Assembly (NCBI RefSeq): GCF_001045555.1
Contig: NZ_LFBU01000002.1
Location: 682,001-746,000 of the forward strand
Reading direction: 5' to 3'
DNA length: 64,000 nt
Origin: Marinobacter subterrani
GTDB lineage: Bacteria > Pseudomonadota > Gammaproteobacteria > Pseudomonadales > Oleiphilaceae
In this document: in pieces, positions 48,882-59,600 of the stretch
Position numbering within the stretch: position 1 is the first letter of the stretch
Layout of the letters: each line of letters opens with the position of its first letter
Position numbers and translations under genes: made by a program
Notes under the pieces: generated by a model
The model's input: the letters and a program-made list of their open reading frames with translations, nothing else
Told to the model about the DNA's origin: nothing
Databases searched by the model: none

Positions 48882-49843
48882 AATCCAAGGCACTTTTAGA
48901 GCTTCTCAGTGACGGACAGGTTCATTCCGGAGAATCCCTGGCCTCACGCCTGGGTGTCAGCCGCACCGCTATCTGGAAGCAGATCCGTCGTGCCATGGAC
49001 GAGGGCGCTGAGATTGCCACGATTCGCGGACGCGGATATCGGCTCACCTCCCGACTGGATCTTCTTGACCGGGATTCTGTACTTGAGTGTCTCGCACCGG
49101 CACGTCGGGGTTCACTGTTTCTGAACGTGCTTGATGAAGTGGATTCAACCAATGCCGAAGTCCTCCGGCAGATCCCGGCTGGCGCCGGGAAAATTCCGGT
49201 GGTGATGGCCGATTGCCAGACTGCGGGACGCGGGCGCAGGGGGCGCGTCTGGCAAAGTCCTCGGGGTGAGAATCTGTACTTGAGCATTGGGCTTACCTTT
49301 CATGGTGGCTTTGGCGTTCTTGACGGCTTGAGCCTGGTGCTGGGCGTTGCCGTGGCCAACGCGCTTGAACAGCTCGGCGTGCCGGAAGTCGGGCTCAAGT
49401 GGCCCAATGACATCTTTCTTCCGGACGGTAAACTGGGCGGAATTCTTGTGGAATTGCAGGGCGAGCTTGAAGAAGGTGTGGTTCAGGTGATTGCCGGTAT
49501 CGGGTTAAATGTCCACATGTCCCGGACAGAAGGGGTTGATCAACCATGGAGCAGCCTTGCCAGGGCGTGTCCGGAGATCGAGTGGTCGCGGAATCAGATA
49601 GCGGGCGCCGTTATTGATGCCGTCCTGGATGCGGTTCCGGTTTTTTCGGACCTGGGTTTCCGGGACTTCCGCGAGCCCTGGCAGCGGCGCGATATATTTA
49701 AAGGGAAGTCCCTTCAGGCGAAAGGTGGCGAGATTGAAGGGGTTGGCTGCGGCATTGATGACAATGGAAACTACCAGATACAGACCACTGACGGAGTCGT
49801 ACCGGTACGGGCCGGAGAGATCAGTCTGCGGGTAATGCAATGA
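48878..49843 (+). CDS. birA: BirA biotin-protein ligase / biotin operon repressor
   Basis: 321 aa from the ATG that overlaps the small peptide; an ATG three codons earlier is also possible. N-terminal winged helix-turn-helix (about 15-60: Leu-Gly-Val-Ser-Arg-Thr-Ala-Ile-Trp-Lys-Gln), then the ligase domain with Gly-Arg-Gly-Arg-Arg-Gly-Arg-Val-Trp near 118, Lys-Trp-Pro-Asn-Asp near 175, and Gly-Gly-Ile-Leu-Val-Glu near 190. It makes biotinyl-AMP, biotinylates acetyl-CoA carboxylase, and represses bio genes. Its stop overlaps coaX by four bases. Confidence 0.94.
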   Translation: MKSKALLELLSDGQVHSGESLASRLGVSRTAIWKQIRRAMDEGAEIATIRGRGYRLTSRLDLLDRDSVLECLAPARRGSLFLNVLDEVDSTNAEVLRQIPAGAGKIPVVMADCQTAGRGRRGRVWQSPRGENLYLSIGLTFHGGFGVLDGLSLVLGVAVANALEQLGVPEVGLKWPNDIFLPDGKLGGILVELQGELEEGVVQVIAGIGLNVHMSRTEGVDQPWSSLARACPEIEWSRNQIAGAVIDAVLDAVPVFSDLGFRDFREPWQRRDIFKGKSLQAKGGEIEGVGCGIDDNGNYQIQTTDGVVPVRAGEISLRVMQ

Positions 49844-50571
49844 AGCTCTACGTCGATGCCGGGAATACCCGGCTCAAATGGTGTCTCGATCAAGCCGGTG
49901 AGACGGTAGCCAGCGGTGCGGGCGTGCTGGATGAGGAGAACCCCTTCCCCGGCCTGACACGTTATGCCTCGGATATTCGCAGCATTGCGGTGTCAACGGT
50001 GGCGTCGGAAGAGAAGCGCGGGAGGCTGCTCGATTACCTCTCTAGGCTGAGTGCTGTGGCCGCTTGTTGTTATTGGGCAGAGCCGGAACGGGGTGGGCTC
50101 CGGAACGCCTATTCCGACTACAAACGGATGGGCGCCGACCGCTGGCATGCCATGTATGGGGCGTGGCTGGACCACAAACAAGGGTTTGCTGTTGTGGATG
50201 CCGGCAGTGCGGTCACCGTTGACTACGTAGACCCGCACGGCCGGCATCTTGGCGGATATATTCTCCCGGGCTTGCAGATGATGTTGCGGAGCCTCAAAAC
50301 CGATGCCGCTCGCATCGGGTTCGATCCTGAGCAGGTTTTGGCAACCGCGCCAGGTAAAAGTACCGGGGAATGCGTCAATCATGGGCTTGCGTGGCTGTCG
50401 GATGCCATGATTGCCCGTATAGGGCGGGATACCAGCGAGTTCGGCCTTACCGATGTCCTGGTTACTGGGGGGGATGCCCCGCGGCTCATTGATCTCGGGC
50501 TGTCGGGCATCCATCGCCCCGACCTGGTGCTGGCCGGCCTCCGTGCGGTTGCCGGCGAGGAAGCCTCCTGA
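49840..50571 (+). CDS. coaX: Type III pantothenate kinase CoaX
   Basis: Phosphorylates pantothenate in the first step of CoA synthesis, using monovalent cation and insensitive to CoA feedback. 243 aa with ASKHA-fold marks: Asp-Ala-Gly-Asn-Thr-Arg-Leu-Lys-Trp at the start, Gly-Ala-Asp-Arg-Trp near 102, Asp-Ala-Gly-Ser-Ala-Val-Thr-Val-Asp near 122, and Gly-Gly-Tyr-Ile-Leu-Pro-Gly. It receives the product of PanB/PanC encoded earlier in the window. Overlaps birA upstream and shares TGATG with the next gene. Confidence 0.95.
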   Translation: MKLYVDAGNTRLKWCLDQAGETVASGAGVLDEENPFPGLTRYASDIRSIAVSTVASEEKRGRLLDYLSRLSAVAACCYWAEPERGGLRNAYSDYKRMGADRWHAMYGAWLDHKQGFAVVDAGSAVTVDYVDPHGRHLGGYILPGLQMMLRSLKTDAARIGFDPEQVLATAPGKSTGECVNHGLAWLSDAMIARIGRDTSEFGLTDVLVTGGDAPRLIDLGLSGIHRPDLVLAGLRAVAGEEAS

Positions 50572-51245
50572 TGAGATGGCTGGCGCTGCTGCTGCTGCTT
50601 GTGAGTGTGGGCATCTATTATCTTCCGGCGTACCTGGGGCCTTCCGGAGGTATGGCCGAGGTGGCAAGCGGCAGCCTCCCGCGGGTTGCAAGCCTGAAGC
50701 CCTCCGCCCCCGAGGATCCGTCCGGCGCAGAGCCTCCGTTATCCCGAAGTTCTCCACTATCCTGTGTGCGCCTTGGTTGGATAGGTACGCAGGAGAGGGC
50801 CCGGCAACTGATCCGTCACCAGCCTCTTGCCCGCGAGGCAGAGTTTGCCGTTGAGGAGGTCGAGCGGCATCTGGCCCCGCTGCATTGGGTGCTCATCCCG
50901 CCGCAGCCAGAGGAGGTCGCCTTGCGAGAGTTTCGGGATATTCAGCGCCAGGGTATCGACTCCTACCTCGTCACGGAGGGCGAGTACCGAAATGCCATTT
51001 CCCTTGGCCTGTTTGAGCACCGGGAATCTGCAATTTCCGTGCTGGAAGAAAAAAAGCGCCAGAATCTTAATGCGGTACTGGCCAACTTCCCCCGAAATCA
51101 GATAAGCTACGCGCTCGTTTTTGAGGCTGAGCCAGACCTCGCAGAGGCGCTGGTCAAGGCGGTAAAAACGGATTACGGCAGCAATTTTGATTTCGTCGAA
51201 ATCAGGCCTTGTGAAGGTGTTGCAACGCCAGAGAAAAATCCGTAG
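50571..51245 (+). CDS. SPOR-like domain protein with N-terminal membrane anchor
   Basis: 224 aa. N-terminal hydrophobic anchor (about 2-20), a Pro/Ser-rich linker to about 65, then a domain of about 130 residues whose second half (Ile-Gln-Arg-Gln-Gly-Ile-Asp-Ser-Tyr-Leu-Val ... Ile-Ser-Leu-Gly-Leu-Phe) has the fold pattern of SPOR domains, which bind denuded peptidoglycan glycans at septa. The gene order coaX then SPOR protein then tRNAs is also seen in Pseudomonas. One-base overlap with coaX. Assignment is by pattern and context. Confidence 0.75.
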   Translation: MRWLALLLLLVSVGIYYLPAYLGPSGGMAEVASGSLPRVASLKPSAPEDPSGAEPPLSRSSPLSCVRLGWIGTQERARQLIRHQPLAREAEFAVEEVERHLAPLHWVLIPPQPEEVALREFRDIQRQGIDSYLVTEGEYRNAISLGLFEHRESAISVLEEKKRQNLNAVLANFPRNQISYALVFEAEPDLAEALVKAVKTDYGSNFDFVEIRPCEGVATPEKNP

Positions 51246-51248
51246 TAT
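51220..51248 (+). promoter_or_regulatory. Promoter of the tRNA-tuf operon
   Basis: TTGCAA, 17-bp spacer, TAGTAT, then a GC-rich discriminator (ACCGCCCTCGC), giving a start near 51255. It overlaps the end of the SPOR gene. The GC-rich discriminator suggests ppGpp/DksA control. Confidence 0.7.
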
Positions 51249-51276
51249 ACCGCCCTCGCTGACGAGGCGATTGTGA

Positions 51277-51352
51277 GCTGGCGTAGCTCAGTTGGTAGAG
51301 CAGCTGACTTGTAATCAGCAGGTCGGGGGTTCGATTCCGTCCGCCAGCTCCA
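51277..51352 (+). tRNA. tRNA-Thr (TGT)
   Basis: 76 nt with encoded CCA. Acceptor GCTGGCG/CGCCAGC; anticodon arm CTGACTTGTAATCAG with TGT. Same order (Thr, Tyr, Gly, Thr, tuf) as E. coli thrU-tyrU-glyT-thrT-tufB. Confidence 0.97.
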
Positions 51353-51391
51353 CTTTAAGTTTTGACGGATTTGTGTAAGCAAGTTCGACTC

Positions 51392-51476
51392 GGAGGGGTT
51401 CCCGAGTGGCCAAAGGGATCAGACTGTAAATCTGACGGCATCGCCTTCGCAGGTTCGAATCCTGCCCCCTCCACCA
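51392..51476 (+). tRNA. tRNA-Tyr (GTA)
   Basis: 85 nt class II tRNA with long variable arm and encoded CCA. Anticodon arm AGACTGTAAATCT, anticodon GTA. Confidence 0.97.
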
Positions 51477-51486
51477 CTAATTGCTC

Positions 51487-51561
<75 letters not shown>

Positions 51562-51572
51562 ATTTTTGCAAT

Positions 51573-51648
51573 GCTCATGTAGCTCAGTCGGTAGAGCACA
51601 TCCTTGGTAAGGATGAGGTCACCGGTTCAATTCCGGTCATGAGCTCCA
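51573..51648 (+). tRNA. tRNA-Thr (GGT)
   Basis: 76 nt with encoded CCA. Acceptor GCTCATG/CATGAGC; anticodon arm ATCCTTGGTAAGGAT with GGT. tuf starts 52 bp later. Confidence 0.97.
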
Positions 51649-51699
51649 TTATTTATCCGGTCAACGTTACGATCCTGGTTGATTAGGGAGATTGGTCGA

Positions 51700-52896
51700 A
51701 TGTCTAAGTCAAAGTTTGAACGTAAGAAGCCGCACTTGAACGTGGGCACCATTGGTCACGTTGACCATGGTAAGACCACTCTGACAGCAGCCCTGACCCG
51801 TGTATGTCACGAAGTCTGGGGGACAGGTGAGAGCCGTGCGTTTGACCAGATTGATAACGCACCGGAAGAGCGTGCGCGTGGTATTACCATCGCGACCTCC
51901 CACGTTGAATACGATTCTCCGACCCGTCACTACGCTCACGTAGACTGCCCGGGCCACGCGGATTATGTGAAGAACATGATCACCGGTGCGGCCCAGATGG
52001 ACGGTGCGATCCTGGTTTGCTCCGCAGCTGACGGCCCCATGCCGCAGACCCGTGAGCACATCCTGCTGTCGCGTCAGGTTGGCGTGCCTTTCATCGTGGT
52101 GTTCCTGAACAAGGCGGACATGGTAGACGATGAAGAGCTGCTTGAGCTGGTCGAGATGGAAGTTCGCGATCTGCTGAGCCAGTATGACTTCCCGGGCGAC
52201 GACACGCCGATCATTACCGGTTCCGCGCTGATGGCGCTGGAAGGTAAGGACGATAACGAGATGGGTACGACCGCTGTCAAGAAGCTGGTAGAAGCCCTGG
52301 ATGAGTACATCCCTGAGCCGGAGCGTGCGATTGATCAGCCGTTCCTGATGCCGATTGAGGACGTATTCTCCATCTCCGGTCGTGGTACTGTGGTAACCGG
52401 TCGTGTTGAGCGTGGCATCATCAAGGTGGGTGACGAAGTGGAAATCGTCGGTATCAAGGATACCGTGAAAACCACCTGCACCGGCGTTGAGATGTTCCGC
52501 AAACTGCTGGACGAAGGTCGTGCTGGTGAGAACGTGGGTGTTCTGCTGCGTGGTACCAAGCGTGATGACGTTGAGCGTGGTCAGGTTCTGTGTGTGCCGG
52601 GCTCGATCAAGCCGCACACCAAGTTCGAGTGTGAAGTGTACGTACTGTCCAAAGAAGAAGGCGGTCGTCATACTCCGTTCTTCAAGGGCTATCGTCCGCA
52701 GTTCTACTTCCGTACTACTGACGTAACCGGTTCCTGTGAACTGCCGGAAGGCGTGGAAATGGTTATGCCGGGTGACAACGTGAAGATGAATGTTACCCTG
52801 ATTGCTCCGATCGCCATGGAAGATGGTCTGCGTTTCGCGATTCGCGAAGGCGGCCGTACCGTTGGTGCCGGTGTAGTCTCCAAGATCATCGAGTAA
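51700..52896 (+). CDS. tuf: Elongation factor Tu
   Basis: 398-aa GTPase delivering aminoacyl-tRNA to the ribosome. G1 Gly-His-Val-Asp-His-Gly-Lys-Thr, G2 Arg-Gly-Ile-Thr-Ile, G3 Asp-Cys-Pro-Gly-His, G4 Asn-Lys-Ala-Asp; domains 2 and 3 intact. The ATG at 51700 follows AGGGAG by nine bases; the longer frame from 51679 is not family-like. This is the tufB position; a second copy next to fusA is expected outside the window. Confidence 0.97.
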   Translation: MSKSKFERKKPHLNVGTIGHVDHGKTTLTAALTRVCHEVWGTGESRAFDQIDNAPEERARGITIATSHVEYDSPTRHYAHVDCPGHADYVKNMITGAAQMDGAILVCSAADGPMPQTREHILLSRQVGVPFIVVFLNKADMVDDEELLELVEMEVRDLLSQYDFPGDDTPIITGSALMALEGKDDNEMGTTAVKKLVEALDEYIPEPERAIDQPFLMPIEDVFSISGRGTVVTGRVERGIIKVGDEVEIVGIKDTVKTTCTGVEMFRKLLDEGRAGENVGVLLRGTKRDDVERGQVLCVPGSIKPHTKFECEVYVLSKEEGGRHTPFFKGYRPQFYFRTTDVTGSCELPEGVEMVMPGDNVKMNVTLIAPIAMEDGLRFAIREGGRTVGAGVVSKIIE

Positions 52897-52933
52897 TTTG
52901 CTCGAGAGTAAGTGCGCTGAGTAGTTTCGGTGC

Positions 52934-53009
<76 letters not shown>

Positions 53010-53042
53010 TTTTTTAACATCCGGATACATAAGTTGATTCCT

Positions 53043-53411
53043 ATGGAGTCAAAAGCCGTTCAGTCAGCCAGCCGTTTCGATTTCCTGAAGTGGCTGGTTG
53101 TTTTCGTTCTGATCGCCATCGGTGTGGTGGGGAATCAGTATTTTAGTGCCGAGTCTCTGCTGTACCGGGTTCTGGCTCTTGTAGGTCTCGCGATTGTTGC
53201 GGCGCTTGTTGCCCTTCAAACCGATCGTGGTCGTCGCTTTGCGACGCTGCTGAAGGAAGCGAGGGTGGAGATCCGGAAAGTGGTATGGCCCACCAGGCCC
53301 GAATTGGTGCAGACAACCGCAATTGTTGTGGTATTTGTGCTGGTCGTTGCGCTGTTGTTGTGGGGCATGGATTCGCTGATCAGCTTGCTGGTCGCCGGGT
53401 TTATCGGTTAA
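53043..53411 (+). CDS. secE: Preprotein translocase subunit SecE
   Basis: 122-aa gammaproteobacterial SecE with three membrane helices (about 15-33, 41-58, 93-116) and the conserved Glu-Val-Arg-Lys-Val-Val-Trp-Pro-Thr-Arg cytoplasmic amphipathic segment near 75-88. It clamps SecY in the export channel. The upstream part of the frame overlaps the tRNA and is not coding; I use ATG 53043. nusG follows 12 bp later. Confidence 0.95.
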   Translation: MESKAVQSASRFDFLKWLVVFVLIAIGVVGNQYFSAESLLYRVLALVGLAIVAALVALQTDRGRRFATLLKEARVEIRKVVWPTRPELVQTTAIVVVFVLVVALLLWGMDSLISLLVAGFIG

Positions 53412-53423
53412 CAGGAGTGGGCA

Positions 53424-53957
53424 ATGGCTAAGCGCTGGTACGTCGTTCATGCGTATTCTGGCTTCGAAAAGCAGGTGATGCGCGCCCTGAAAGAGCGGGT
53501 TGCTCTTGACGGCATGGAGGACAGGTTCGGCGAAATCCTGGTTCCGACCGAGGAAGTCGTCGAAATGCGTGAGGGGAAGAAGCGCAAGAGTGAGCGCAAA
53601 TTCTACCCCGGGTACGTACTGGTCCAGATGGAAATGGATGACGCGACGTGGCACCTTGTAAAGAATACGCCGCGGGTTCTGGGTTTTATCGGCGGCACCA
53701 AGGATAAGCCGGCACCGATCACTGAGAAAGAGGCGGACGCAATTCTGCGTCGTGTCGAGAGTGGTGCAGACAAGCCCAAGCCCAAGACTCTGTTTGAGCC
53801 GGGTGAGGTTGTTCGTGTCGTTGAAGGGCCGTTTGCTGACTTCAATGGTGTTGTGGAAGAAGTCGACTACGACAAGAGTCGTGTCAAAGTTGCTGTTTTG
53901 ATTTTCGGTCGTTCAACTCCGGTCGAGCTGGAGTTTGGGCAGGTCGAGAAGGACTGA
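53424..53957 (+). CDS. nusG: Transcription termination/antitermination factor NusG
   Basis: 177 aa. NGN domain (1-~115: [12 protein letters not shown]) contacting RNA polymerase, then a KOW domain (about 125-175: Glu-Gly-Pro-Phe-Ala-Asp-Phe-Asn-Gly) binding Rho or ribosomal S10. In family terms it suppresses pausing, aids Rho and couples transcription to translation, including in rrn antitermination. A terminator follows before rplK. Confidence 0.97.
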   Translation: MAKRWYVVHAYSGFEKQVMRALKERVALDGMEDRFGEILVPTEEVVEMREGKKRKSERKFYPGYVLVQMEMDDATWHLVKNTPRVLGFIGGTKDKPAPITEKEADAILRRVESGADKPKPKTLFEPGEVVRVVEGPFADFNGVVEEVDYDKSRVKVAVLIFGRSTPVELEFGQVEKD

Positions 53958-53976
53958 CCGGCAACGATAAAACTGA

Positions 53977-54009
53977 AAGCTCGCGCGCCAAGGCGACGCG
54001 GGCTTTTTG
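53977..54009 (+). terminator. Terminator between nusG and rplK
   Basis: AAAGC-T-CGCG stem pairing with CGCG-G-GCTTT, inner CGCC/GGCG helix with an AA loop, followed by TT and a weak U-run. It separates secE-nusG from the rplKA unit, though read-through is common here. Confidence 0.72.
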
Positions 54010-54075
54010 TGTCTGCATTTTGCAGTTGTAACTAACGGGGAGCCGAAAGGCGTTCGAACCCACAGGAGATTTGTC

Positions 54076-54507
54076 ATGGCGAAGAAGATCGAAGCCTATA
54101 TCAAGCTTCAGGTTGCTGCCGGCAAGGCCAACCCGAGTCCCCCCGTCGGCCCTGCACTGGGCCAGCGTGGCGTAAACATCATGGAGTTCTGTAAGGCGTT
54201 TAACGCAAAGACCCAGGATATGGAGCCGGGCCTTCCGATTCCGACTGTCATCACAGTTTACAGTGATCGCAGCTTTACCTTTATTACCAAGACGCCGCCT
54301 GCGCCGGTTCTTCTTAAAAAGGCTGCTGGCATCAAGAGTGGCTCCGGTCGCCCGAATACCGACAAAGTTGGTACCGTGACTCGCGAGCAACTTGAAGAGA
54401 TCGCCAAGACCAAAGAGCCGGATCTGACTGCTGCCGATATGGACGCAGCGGTTCGTACCATTGCAGGAACAGCCCGCAGTATGGGCCTGAACGTGGAGGG
54501 CCTGTAA
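54076..54507 (+). CDS. rplK: 50S ribosomal protein L11
   Basis: 143 aa, normal length. N-terminal [19 protein letters not shown], and the C-terminal rRNA-binding domain. Start ATG 54076 follows CAGGAG; the longer frame from 54007 is not coding. L11 sits in the GTPase-associated centre and is needed for RelA activation. rplA begins one base after its stop. Confidence 0.96.
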   Translation: MAKKIEAYIKLQVAAGKANPSPPVGPALGQRGVNIMEFCKAFNAKTQDMEPGLPIPTVITVYSDRSFTFITKTPPAPVLLKKAAGIKSGSGRPNTDKVGTVTREQLEEIAKTKEPDLTAADMDAAVRTIAGTARSMGLNVEGL

Positions 54508-54508
54508 C

Positions 54509-55207
54509 ATGGCAAAGCTGAGCAAGCGTCAGAAGCTTATTCGTGAAAAGGTAGACTCTGCCCGTTCCTACTCTGTTGACGAGGCAGTTGCCTTGCTGGT
54601 CGAGCTGGGTCAGAACGTGAAGTTCAAAGAGTCCGTGGACGTGGCCGTCAATCTGGGTGTTGATGCGCGTAAATCCGATCAGGTTGTTCGCAGCAGCACT
54701 GTTCTGCCGCACGGCACCGGTAAAACGGTCCGCGTAGCGGTGTTCACCCAGGGCGCCAATGCCGAGAAAGCCACAGCCGCCGGTGCGGATATCGTGGGCA
54801 TGGATGACCTGGCAGATGAAGTTAAAAAAGGCAACATGGATTTCGATGTGGTTATCGCCACACCGGACGCCATGCGTGTTGTTGGTCAGCTGGGCCAGAT
54901 TCTCGGCCCCCGTGGCCTGATGCCGAACCCGAAGGTCGGTACTGTGACTCCGGACGTTGAGACTGCGGTCAAAAACGCCAAGGCTGGTCAGGTTCGTTAC
55001 CGCACCGACAAGAACGGCATTATCCACGCTCCGCTGGGTAACGTTGAGTTTTCTGCACAGAACATCAAGGAAAACCTTGAGGCTCTGGTAGCAGACCTGA
55101 AAAAGGCCAAGCCGTCGTCGGCGAAAGGTGTGTATCTGAAGAAGATCACCGTTTCCTCGACTATGGGTCCTGGCCTGACTATCGATCAGAGCGGTCTGAA
55201 CATCTGA
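54509..55207 (+). CDS. rplA: 50S ribosomal protein L1
   Basis: 232 aa. Mobile stalk protein of the E-site. Conserved [12 protein letters not shown] block near residue 130. In E. coli L1 represses its own rplKA mRNA; a matching leader before rplK is plausible but not resolved here. One base separates it from rplK. Confidence 0.97.
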   Translation: MAKLSKRQKLIREKVDSARSYSVDEAVALLVELGQNVKFKESVDVAVNLGVDARKSDQVVRSSTVLPHGTGKTVRVAVFTQGANAEKATAAGADIVGMDDLADEVKKGNMDFDVVIATPDAMRVVGQLGQILGPRGLMPNPKVGTVTPDVETAVKNAKAGQVRYRTDKNGIIHAPLGNVEFSAQNIKENLEALVADLKKAKPSSAKGVYLKKITVSSTMGPGLTIDQSGLNI

Positions 55208-55224
55208 TTCTCTGAGCGTTAGTC

Positions 55225-55433
55225 ACTTTGTAGTCTGGGCGGAAGCCAAGGCTGTCAAAGACCGCAGGCCCCCGATGCGCTCCTGGTAACCCCGGAAGCG
55301 CGGCAAGGGTTAAAGCAACGCCTGCGCAGACGGTGTGAAGACGTTCTCTCTGAACCCAAACACCGTTAGGAGCCCCGCGAGGGGTATATGTGGGTTTGCC
55401 GGGATATCCCCGGCGAAATCGAGGAGAAATCCA
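55225..55433 (+). promoter_or_regulatory. rplJL leader, probable L10(L12)4 autoregulatory element
   Basis: About 200 bp between rplA and rplJ with several nested GC-rich hairpins and AACCC...GGGTT pairs, ending in GAGGAG seven bases before the rplJ GTG. This is the place of the L10 leader, a kink-turn RNA bound by L10-L12 to repress rplJL. The structure is inferred from position and length. Confidence 0.55.
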
Positions 55434-55964
55434 GTGGCAATTAGACTCGAAGACAAGAAAGCGATCGTCGCTGAAGTCAACGAGACTGCCGGTGGTGCTC
55501 TGTCTGTGGTTCTGGCTGATTACCGTGGTGTGACCTCTGGTGACATGACGGCGCTTCGTGCCAAGGCTCGTGCCGAAAACGTGCGTCTGAAGGTTGTTCG
55601 TAACAACCTGGCGAAGATCGCGATTCGAGGTACCGAGTTCGAGTGCATTGATGAAGCGCTGGTTGGCCCGACCATTCTGGCATTCTCAATGGAAGATCCG
55701 GGTGCGGCTGCGCGCCTGCTGAAGGATTTTGCCAAAGAGAAAGAGGCGTTCGAGATCAAGGGACTGGCCGTCGGCGGAGAGCTGATGGGTGCAGACCAGA
55801 TCGATCGTCTTGCCAAGCTGCCAACACGTCACGAAGCGTTGACAATGCTGGCTGCAGTAACACAGGCACCGATCACCAAGCTGGCACGGACACTGAACGA
55901 AGTTCCTTCGAAAGTGACTCGTGCTGTAGCGGCAGTTCGCGACCAGAAGCAAGAAGCTGCTTGA
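55434..55964 (+). CDS. rplJ: 50S ribosomal protein L10
   Basis: 176 aa from the GTG at 55434 that follows GAGGAG; the frame upstream (from 55335) lies in the leader and is not coding. Family start [15 protein letters not shown] is seen, with a C-terminal helix that binds L7/L12 dimers. Confidence 0.95.
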   Translation: MAIRLEDKKAIVAEVNETAGGALSVVLADYRGVTSGDMTALRAKARAENVRLKVVRNNLAKIAIRGTEFECIDEALVGPTILAFSMEDPGAAARLLKDFAKEKEAFEIKGLAVGGELMGADQIDRLAKLPTRHEALTMLAAVTQAPITKLARTLNEVPSKVTRAVAAVRDQKQEAA

Positions 55965-56004
55965 TTCTGTTGAACACCATTTTTTATATTTTTGGGAGAA
56001 AGTC

Positions 56005-56382
56005 ATGGCTCTGTCTAACGAAGACATTTTGAACGCAATTGCTGAAATGAGCGTAATGGACGTTGTTGCGCTGGTTGAAGCAATGGAAGAGAAATTCGGT
56101 GTTTCTGCCGCTGCTGCAGTTGCTGCTGCACCGGCCGCTGCTGCTGGTGGCGAAGCTGCCGCTGAAGAGCAGACCGAGTTTGACGTTGTACTTACCGGTC
56201 CTGGTGAGAAGAAAGTAAACGTAATCAAGGCCGTTCGTGAACTGACCGGCCTGGGTCTGAAAGAAGCTAAGGAAATGGTCGACAGCGCGCCTTCCGTTAT
56301 CAAGGAAGCAGCCAGCAAGGCTGACGCTGAAGAAGCCAAGAAGAAGCTTGAGGAAGCAGGCGCTTCTGTTGAGCTCAAGTAA
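56005..56382 (+). CDS. rplL: 50S ribosomal protein L7/L12
   Basis: 125 aa. N-terminal dimerisation helices, an Ala-rich flexible hinge (about 34-52) and the C-terminal domain with Gly-Leu-Gly-Leu-Lys-Glu-Ala-Lys that recruits translation GTPases. GGGAG six bases upstream of the ATG. It sits 40 bp after rplJ, so both are regulated together. Confidence 0.97.
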   Translation: MALSNEDILNAIAEMSVMDVVALVEAMEEKFGVSAAAAVAAAPAAAAGGEAAAEEQTEFDVVLTGPGEKKVNVIKAVRELTGLGLKEAKEMVDSAPSVIKEAASKADAEEAKKKLEEAGASVELK

Positions 56383-56422
56383 GAGTCGGCTGTTGATCGA
56401 AACCGTGCAATAAGCATGGTCA

Positions 56423-56452
56423 GGCTGGTGGCTTTATGCCACCGGCCTTTTT
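56423..56452 (+). terminator. Attenuator between rplL and rpoB
   Basis: A 10-bp stem GGCTGGTGGC/GCCACCGGCC (one G-T) with a five-base loop, then TTTTT. The rplL-rpoB attenuator is known in E. coli; here the gap of 241 bp holds it and leaves room for an rpoB leader. Confidence 0.8.
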
Positions 56453-56623
56453 CTGTTGTATATGCTATAGAGTCTGGTGAGCAATTGCAGGTTGATGTCA
56501 GATATATAACCTACAGCCAGAGTCTTGTTCAAGACGGCGCGATAAGCCGAGCAATTCGGCCCCGAAGCAGAACAATGGTTGCTTCTTGATACCAGGTATC
56601 AGGTCTAAAGCTGGGGAATGCAG

Positions 56624-59600
56624 ATGACTTACTCCTACACCGAGAAAAAGCGGATTCGCAAAGATTTCAGTAAATTGCCTTCCGTGATGGACGTCCCCTA
56701 TTTGCTGTCTATTCAGCTGGATTCGTTCAGGGACTTCCTCCAAATGGAAGCCGCTCCTGAGGACCGTCGGGAAACCGGTCTTCACGCAGCATTCAAATCC
56801 GTATTCCCGATTGTCAGTTACTCTGGCAATGCCGCACTCGAATACGTCAGTTATCGTATTGGCGAGCCGGTTTTTGATGTCAAGGAATGCCAGCTTAGGG
56901 GCGTAACCTATGCAGCGCCGCTGCGGGTGAAAGTCCGCCTTATCATTTACGATAAGGAGTCGTCGAACAAGGCGATCAAGGACATTAAAGAGCAGGAAGT
57001 GTACATGGGCGAAATGCCCCTGATGACCGAGAACGGTACCTTCGTTATCAACGGTACCGAGCGCGTTATTGTTTCCCAGCTCCACCGGTCACCGGGCGTG
57101 TTCTTCGATCACGACAAGGGTAAAACCCATTCTTCCGGCAAGCTGCTGTATTCGGCGCGGGTGATTCCTTACCGTGGCTCCTGGCTGGATTTCGAGTTTG
57201 ATCCGAAGGACGCCGTGTTCGTTCGTATCGACCGTCGTCGGAAGCTGCCGGCGTCTATCCTGCTGCGGTCACTGGGCTACACCTCCGAGCAGATGCTCGA
57301 GATGTTCTTTGAAACCAGTAAATTCAGCCTGGGCGCGGAGACGTGCAAGCTGGAACTGGTGCCGAGCCGTCTGCGCGGTGACATTGCCACCTTCGATATC
57401 AAGGACAATGACGGCAGCGTGATTGTCGAGGAAGGTCGCCGGATTACTGCCCGTCACATCAAGCAGCTGGAAAAAGCCGGTATCAACGAGCTTGAGGTGC
57501 CGACCGAGTACCTGTATGGCCGCGTTCTGGCCAAGGACATGATCGATCAGGCGTCCGGTGAAGTCCTGGTTGAATGTAACTCGGAGCTGACCGAGGAGCT
57601 GGTTACCAAAATCCTGGATGCGGGCGTAAAGGAAATCGAAACCCTTTACACCAACGATCTGGACTGCGGTCCGTTCATGTCCGACACCCTGCGTATCGAT
57701 CCGACCCGCACCCCGCTGGAAGCGCTGGTTGAAATCTATCGGATGATGCGCCCGGGCGAGCCGCCCACCAAGGAATCGGCTGAAAACCTGTTCAATAATC
57801 TGTTTTTCTCCGAAGAGCGCTATGACCTGTCAGCGGTTGGCCGCATGAAGCTCAACCGCCGTCTGCGCCGGGAAGAAAGCACCGGTGAAGGCACCCTGAC
57901 CCACGCTGACATTATTGATGTCCTCAAGACCCTGATCGATATCCGTAACGGCCAGGGCAATGTGGATGACATCGATAACCTGGGTAACCGCCGGGTTCGC
58001 TGTGTTGGTGAAATGGCCGAAAACCAGTTCCGGGTGGGTCTGGTGCGGGTTGAGCGTGCCGTTCGTGAGCGTCTGAGCCTGGCCGAGAGTGAAGGCCTGA
58101 TGCCGCAGGACCTGATCAACGCCAAGCCCGTGGCGGCCGCCGTCAAGGAGTTCTTCGGTTCCAGCCAGTTGTCCCAGTTCATGGATCAGAACAACCCGCT
58201 GTCGGAAGTGACTCACAAGCGCCGTATCTCGGCCCTTGGCCCGGGCGGTCTGACCCGTGAGCGTGCCGGCTTTGAGGTTCGTGACGTACATCCGACTCAT
58301 TACGGTCGTGTGTGCCCGATCGAGACACCGGAAGGCCCGAACATCGGTCTGATCAACTCGCTGGCAACCTATGCCCGTTCAAACTCCTACGGCTTCCTGG
58401 AAAGTCCGTACCGGAAAGTGGTTGAGGGTGTGGTCACCGACGAAGTGGTGTATCTGTCTGCCATCGAGGAGAGCAATTACGTCATCGCCCAGGCCAGTGC
58501 GGCCATGGACGAGAAGACCAAGCGCCTGACCGATGAACTGGTTACCGTACGTCACCAGAACGAGTTCACCGTTACGCCGCCGGAAAGCGTCAACTTCATG
58601 GACGTTTCGCCACGGCAGGTTGTGTCGGTTGCGGCGTCACTGATTCCGTTCCTGGAGCACGACGATGCCAACCGCGCCCTGATGGGAGCTAACATGCAGC
58701 GCCAGGCGGTTCCGACCCTGCGTTCCCAGGTGCCTCTGGTGGGTACCGGTGTTGAACGGACGGTGGCTCAGGATTCCGGCGTGTGTGTCACGGCCCGTCG
58801 CGGCGGCGTTATCGAAAGTGTCGATGCGGCCCGTGTTGTGGTCCGTGTGAACAATGAGGAAACCGAGGCGGGTGATGCCGGTGTGGATATCTACAACCTC
58901 ACCAAGTACACCCGTTCCAACCAGAACACCTGTATCAACCAGCGCTCTATTGTGCGCCAGGGCGATGTGATTGCCCGTGGGGACGTGCTGGCAGACGGTC
59001 CGTCGGTCGACCTGGGTGAGCTGGCGCTGGGGCAGAACATGCGTATCGCGTTCATGCCCTGGAACGGTTACAACTTTGAGGACTCCATCCTCATCTCCGA
59101 GAAAGTGGTTCAGGAAGACCGCCTGACCACCATTCACATTCAGGAACTGACCTGTGTGGCTCGGGATACCAAGCTGGGTAGCGAAGAAATCACCGCGGAT
59201 ATTCCGAACGTTGGTGAAAGTGCGCTGTCCAAGCTGGATGAGTCCGGGATTGTGTATATCGGTGCCGAAGTAGGGCCTGGCGATATTCTGGTGGGCAAGG
59301 TGACACCGAAGGGTGAAACCCAGCTGACTCCGGAAGAGAAGCTGCTGCGCGCCATCTTCGGTGAGAAGGCGTCGGATGTTAAGGACACCTCCTCCCGTGT
59401 GCCGACAGGCACCCGCGGTACTGTTATCGACGTCCAGGTCTTTACCCGTGACGGTATCGAGAAGGACCAGCGAGCGCAGTCGATCGAGAAAGAGCAACTG
59501 GATCAATACCGCAAGGACCTTAAGGACGAGTACCGGATTGTTGAAGGTGCAACCTTCGAACGTCTGATGAGCGCTCTGAAAGGTCAGGAAGTGATCAGTG

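Noticed and set aside
51709-52671. 320-codon open frame antisense to tuf
   Set aside because: tuf is intact on the plus strand; strong codon bias of tuf opens this frame.
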